In this document: one piece after another, positions 61,892-64,000 of the stretch | Position numbering within the stretch: position 1 is the first letter of the stretch | Layout of the letters: each line of letters opens with the position of its first letter | NCBI RefSeq assembly: GCF_013410105.1 | Contig: NZ_JACCCJ010000005.1 | Location: 62,001-126,000 of the forward strand | Source: Sphingopyxis sp. JAI108 | GTDB taxonomy: Bacteria; Pseudomonadota; Alphaproteobacteria; Sphingomonadales; Sphingomonadaceae | Direction of reading: 5' to 3' | DNA: 64,000 nt | Notes under the pieces: generated by a model | What the model was told of the DNA's origin: nothing | What the model saw: only the letters and a program-made list of their open reading frames with translations | The model's database searches: none | Made by a program: the position numbers and the translations under genes

Positions 61892-63388
61892 TCAGTGCGG
61901 AACCGCGCCGAGTTCGACTCCCGTCTTGTCGTGCAGTGCGAATTTGTCGACGATGTCGGCGCTGGCGCGATTATAGCCGACGACCTCGACCGAGCGGCCT
62001 TCGCGCCGCAGACGTGCGATGATCTTGTCAAGCGCGCCGACCCCCGAAATGTCCCAGAAATGGGCGGCTGACACGTCGATGAGGATGCTCGACGCGGTTT
62101 CTTCCATCTGGAAGCTGCGTGTGAAGCGGTCGACCGAGGCGAAGAAAATCTGGCCGGTCACGAAATAGGTCGCGCTGTTTCCGTCGGGACCGGTCTCGCG
62201 GCGCACCTCGAACATGCGCTGTACCTTGGCGGCGAAAAAGATGCCCGACAGCAACACGCCGGCGAGGACGCCGAGCGAGAGATCGTGCGTCGCCACGACG
62301 ACGACCACGGTCGTCACCATGACGATCGATGACGTCGGAGGATGGCGCCGGAGGTTGGCGATCGAGTTCCAGCTGAACGTCCCGATCGACACCATGATCA
62401 TGACCGCGACGAGCGCGGGCATCGGCATCCGGCCGACATAGGGGCCAAGCAATGCGAGCAGGATCAGCAGCGTCGCACCGGCGGTGAAGGTGGAAAGCCG
62501 CGTGCGACCGCCGGACGTCACGTTGATGACCGACTGGCCGATCATCGCGCAACCGCCCATGCCGCCCACGAAGGCAGCGGCGATATTGGCGCTGCCTTGT
62601 CCCGCGCACTCGCGGCGCTTGTCGCTGTCACTGTGCGTCATGTCGTCGACGATCTGTGCGGTGAGGAGGGATTCGAGGAGGCCCACCGCGGCCATCGTCA
62701 GCGAATAGGGAAGGATGATCCGCAGCGTCTCCAGCGTCAGCGGCACATTGGGCAGAACGATGCTCGGCAACCCCTGGGGCAGCTGGCCCATGTCGCCAAC
62801 GGTGTTCACTGGCAGGCCAAAGCCGATGCTGATGGCAGACAGGATAAGAATGGCGACCAGGGGCGAAGGCACCGCCTTGGTCAGGCGCGGAAGCAGGTAG
62901 ATGATCGCGAGCCCGCCGGCGATCATCGCATAGGCTTCCCAGGTCACGTTGGTGAGCTGCGGGAGCTGCGCCATGAAGATGAGGATCGCCAGCGCGTTGA
63001 CGAACCCGGTGATGACCGAGCGCGACACGAATTGCATGACGAGGTCGAGCCGCAGCAGGCCGGCGATAATCTGGAGGATGCCCATCAGGATCGTCGCGGC
63101 GAAAAGATATTCGACGCCATGTTCGCGGACGAGCGGGACGACGAGCACGGCGACCGCGGCGGTCGCGGCCGAGATCATCCCGGGCCGGCCCCCCGTGAAG
63201 GAGATGACGATCGCGATCGCGATCGAGGCATAAAGGCCGACACGCGGATCGACGCCGGCGATGATCGAAAAGCCGATCGCTTCGGGGATCAGTGCGAGCG
63301 CGACGACGACGCCTGCGAGAATATCGGCGCGCGCGGTTGCCGCGCCGGCGAACCATTGCTGGCGATATGGGGTAAATCCGTTGAACAT
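61892..63388 (-). CDS. SulP-family anion transporter with STAS domain
   Basis: A 498-residue membrane transporter. About 10-14 hydrophobic segments occupy residues 20-400, with the family pattern GVVVALALIPEAIGFSIIAG near the start and VGGMGGCAMIGQSVIN in the middle. The STAS domain (SSILIDVSAAHFWDISGVGA) lies at the C terminus. It carries sulfate, bicarbonate or a related anion; which one cannot be told. It is preceded by a LuxR-type gene on the same strand, 176 bases away. Confidence 0.92.
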   Translation of the reverse strand: MFNGFTPYRQQWFAGAATARADILAGVVVALALIPEAIGFSIIAGVDPRVGLYASIAIAIVISFTGGRPGMISAATAAVAVLVVPLVREHGVEYLFAATILMGILQIIAGLLRLDLVMQFVSRSVITGFVNALAILIFMAQLPQLTNVTWEAYAMIAGGLAIIYLLPRLTKAVPSPLVAILILSAISIGFGLPVNTVGDMGQLPQGLPSIVLPNVPLTLETLRIILPYSLTMAAVGLLESLLTAQIVDDMTHSDSDKRRECAGQGSANIAAAFVGGMGGCAMIGQSVINVTSGGRTRLSTFTAGATLLILLALLGPYVGRMPMPALVAVMIMVSIGTFSWNSIANLRRHPPTSSIVMVTTVVVVVATHDLSLGVLAGVLLSGIFFAAKVQRMFEVRRETGPDGNSATYFVTGQIFFASVDRFTRSFQMEETASSILIDVSAAHFWDISGVGALDKIIARLRREGRSVEVVGYNRASADIVDKFALHDKTGVELGAVPH

Positions 63389-63564
63389 GAAAAGCTCACA
63401 TCAAGACACATGGCGCGGGCAAGGCCGCGTTCATATTTGCATGTGCGATGTTGTCCGGCGGATCGGCGGCCGGAATAGCCACCCGGAGTTGCACCGGGTC
63501 CTTGCGAATGCAGGCCCTCTATCCCGATGCAGACTTCAATTGCAATCCCCGGCGGACGCTTCGA

Positions 63565-63882
63565 TCATTTGAGTTCGAAGAGTGTCGGTTCATCGGGCGG
63601 CGGCGTTTCGATGACGAGCAGGCCGAGGTGCATGGCCTGCGTAATCAGGTGCGCGCGGTTGCGCGCGTTCAGTTTCAGTCGCACATTTTCGATATGCCGT
63701 TCGACGGTGCGCGGTGCGATATTGATCTCGAGCGCGATCTGCTTGGCCGAGCAGCCGACGGCCACCAGCTCCAGTATTTGATGTTCACGAAAGGTCAAAT
63801 GCGGTTCGACGTTCAAAGCATTTTGATGCACGGTGCAATCCCCTGACACCCAAGGCGTGGACTCTTTGCGACCGACGAGCAT
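63565..63882 (-). CDS. LuxR-type helix-turn-helix regulator
   Basis: A 105-residue protein whose C-terminal half is a LuxR/GerE DNA-binding domain: LTFREHQILELVAVGCSAKQ and APRTVERHIENVRLKLNARN. The N-terminal ~35 residues have no recognisable receiver or ligand domain. The start is the only ATG in frame (63882); a GTG at 63909 after AGCAGGT is a good alternative. It is upstream of, and may regulate, the SulP transporter. Nothing further was seen between 63910 and 64000 except an AT-rich promoter-like stretch. Confidence 0.8.
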   Translation of the reverse strand: MLVGRKESTPWVSGDCTVHQNALNVEPHLTFREHQILELVAVGCSAKQIALEINIAPRTVERHIENVRLKLNARNRAHLITQAMHLGLLVIETPPPDEPTLFELK

Positions 63883-64000
63883 CTTTTGCGCGGCAAAGCC
63901 GCCACCCACCTGCTCTAGCGGGCAGCATATCCCTTTGCGCGCTGTTTAGCAATTAACGTAAGCTAATTAAGTATCTGGCGGCACGGATAATGCCAATATC

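Noticed and set aside
1-64000. tRNA, rRNA or other structural RNA genes
   Set aside because: No cloverleaf-like or rRNA-like stretch was recognised by eye; a covariance-model scan would be decisive.

Overview
The window is high-GC, densely packed DNA that looks like the chromosome of an alphaproteobacterium of the Sphingomonadales; Sphingopyxis or a close relative is my best guess. This rests on the types of genes (many LysR regulators and SDR enzymes, a TonB-dependent carbohydrate receptor, Tat-exported Gfo/Idh/MocA enzymes, an AlgE-type porin, a PATR-repeat autotransporter) and not on any marker gene. No rRNA, tRNA or CRISPR array was seen.

Layout. 0.1-2.9 kb: a desaturase and a membrane SRPBCC protein, divergent from an ArsR regulator with a palindromic operator. 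3.0-7.2 kb: a complete RNA-repair locus, rtcBA facing rtcR, with a near-perfect sigma54 promoter and a palindromic candidate activator site. 7.3-8.5 kb: DUF6130, cupin and DUF2798 genes. 8.5-13.0 kb: two similar LysR-SDR-small enzyme cassettes (with Ohr and with a tautomerase). 13.1-17.3 kb: a decayed mobile island with a truncated tyrosine integrase, a serine recombinase carrying a stop codon, a sigma-like regulator, a ribbon-helix-helix protein, a KAP-like fragment and a HlyD remnant. 17.3-33.2 kb: a TPR-sulfotransferase divergent from one 14-kb gene for a 4,653-residue autotransporter, with a perfect FNR/FixK-type box between them.

33.4-43.0 kb: two pirins divergent from a LysR gene, then a tight seven-gene operon (isochorismatase-like hydrolase, alpha/beta hydrolase, XapX, amidohydrolase, DoxX, MFS transporter, outer-membrane porin). 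The same GATAAAATT palindrome lies upstream of both transcription units. 43.5-45.6 kb: a large-subunit catalase. 45.9-56.8 kb: a probable glycan-use locus (trehalase-like glycosidase, sulfatase, ApbE-like protein, two Tat-dependent Gfo/Idh/MocA enzymes, TonB receptor). 56.8-61.6 kb: an unusual cluster in which a regulator fused to an alpha/beta hydrolase faces a 33-residue membrane peptide, an AurF-like diiron protein, an OsmC protein lacking its second cysteine and a TTC38-like TPR protein. 61.7-61.9 kb: a scar that joins pieces of a DUF6130 gene and of the same integrase family seen at 13 kb. 61.9-63.9 kb: a SulP transporter and a LuxR-type regulator.

The strongest candidates for something little described are the diiron/OsmC/TTC38/micropeptide cluster, the oxygen-regulator box in front of the giant autotransporter, and the structured leader of rtcBA. 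All functional statements are read from motifs and context; no searches were run.
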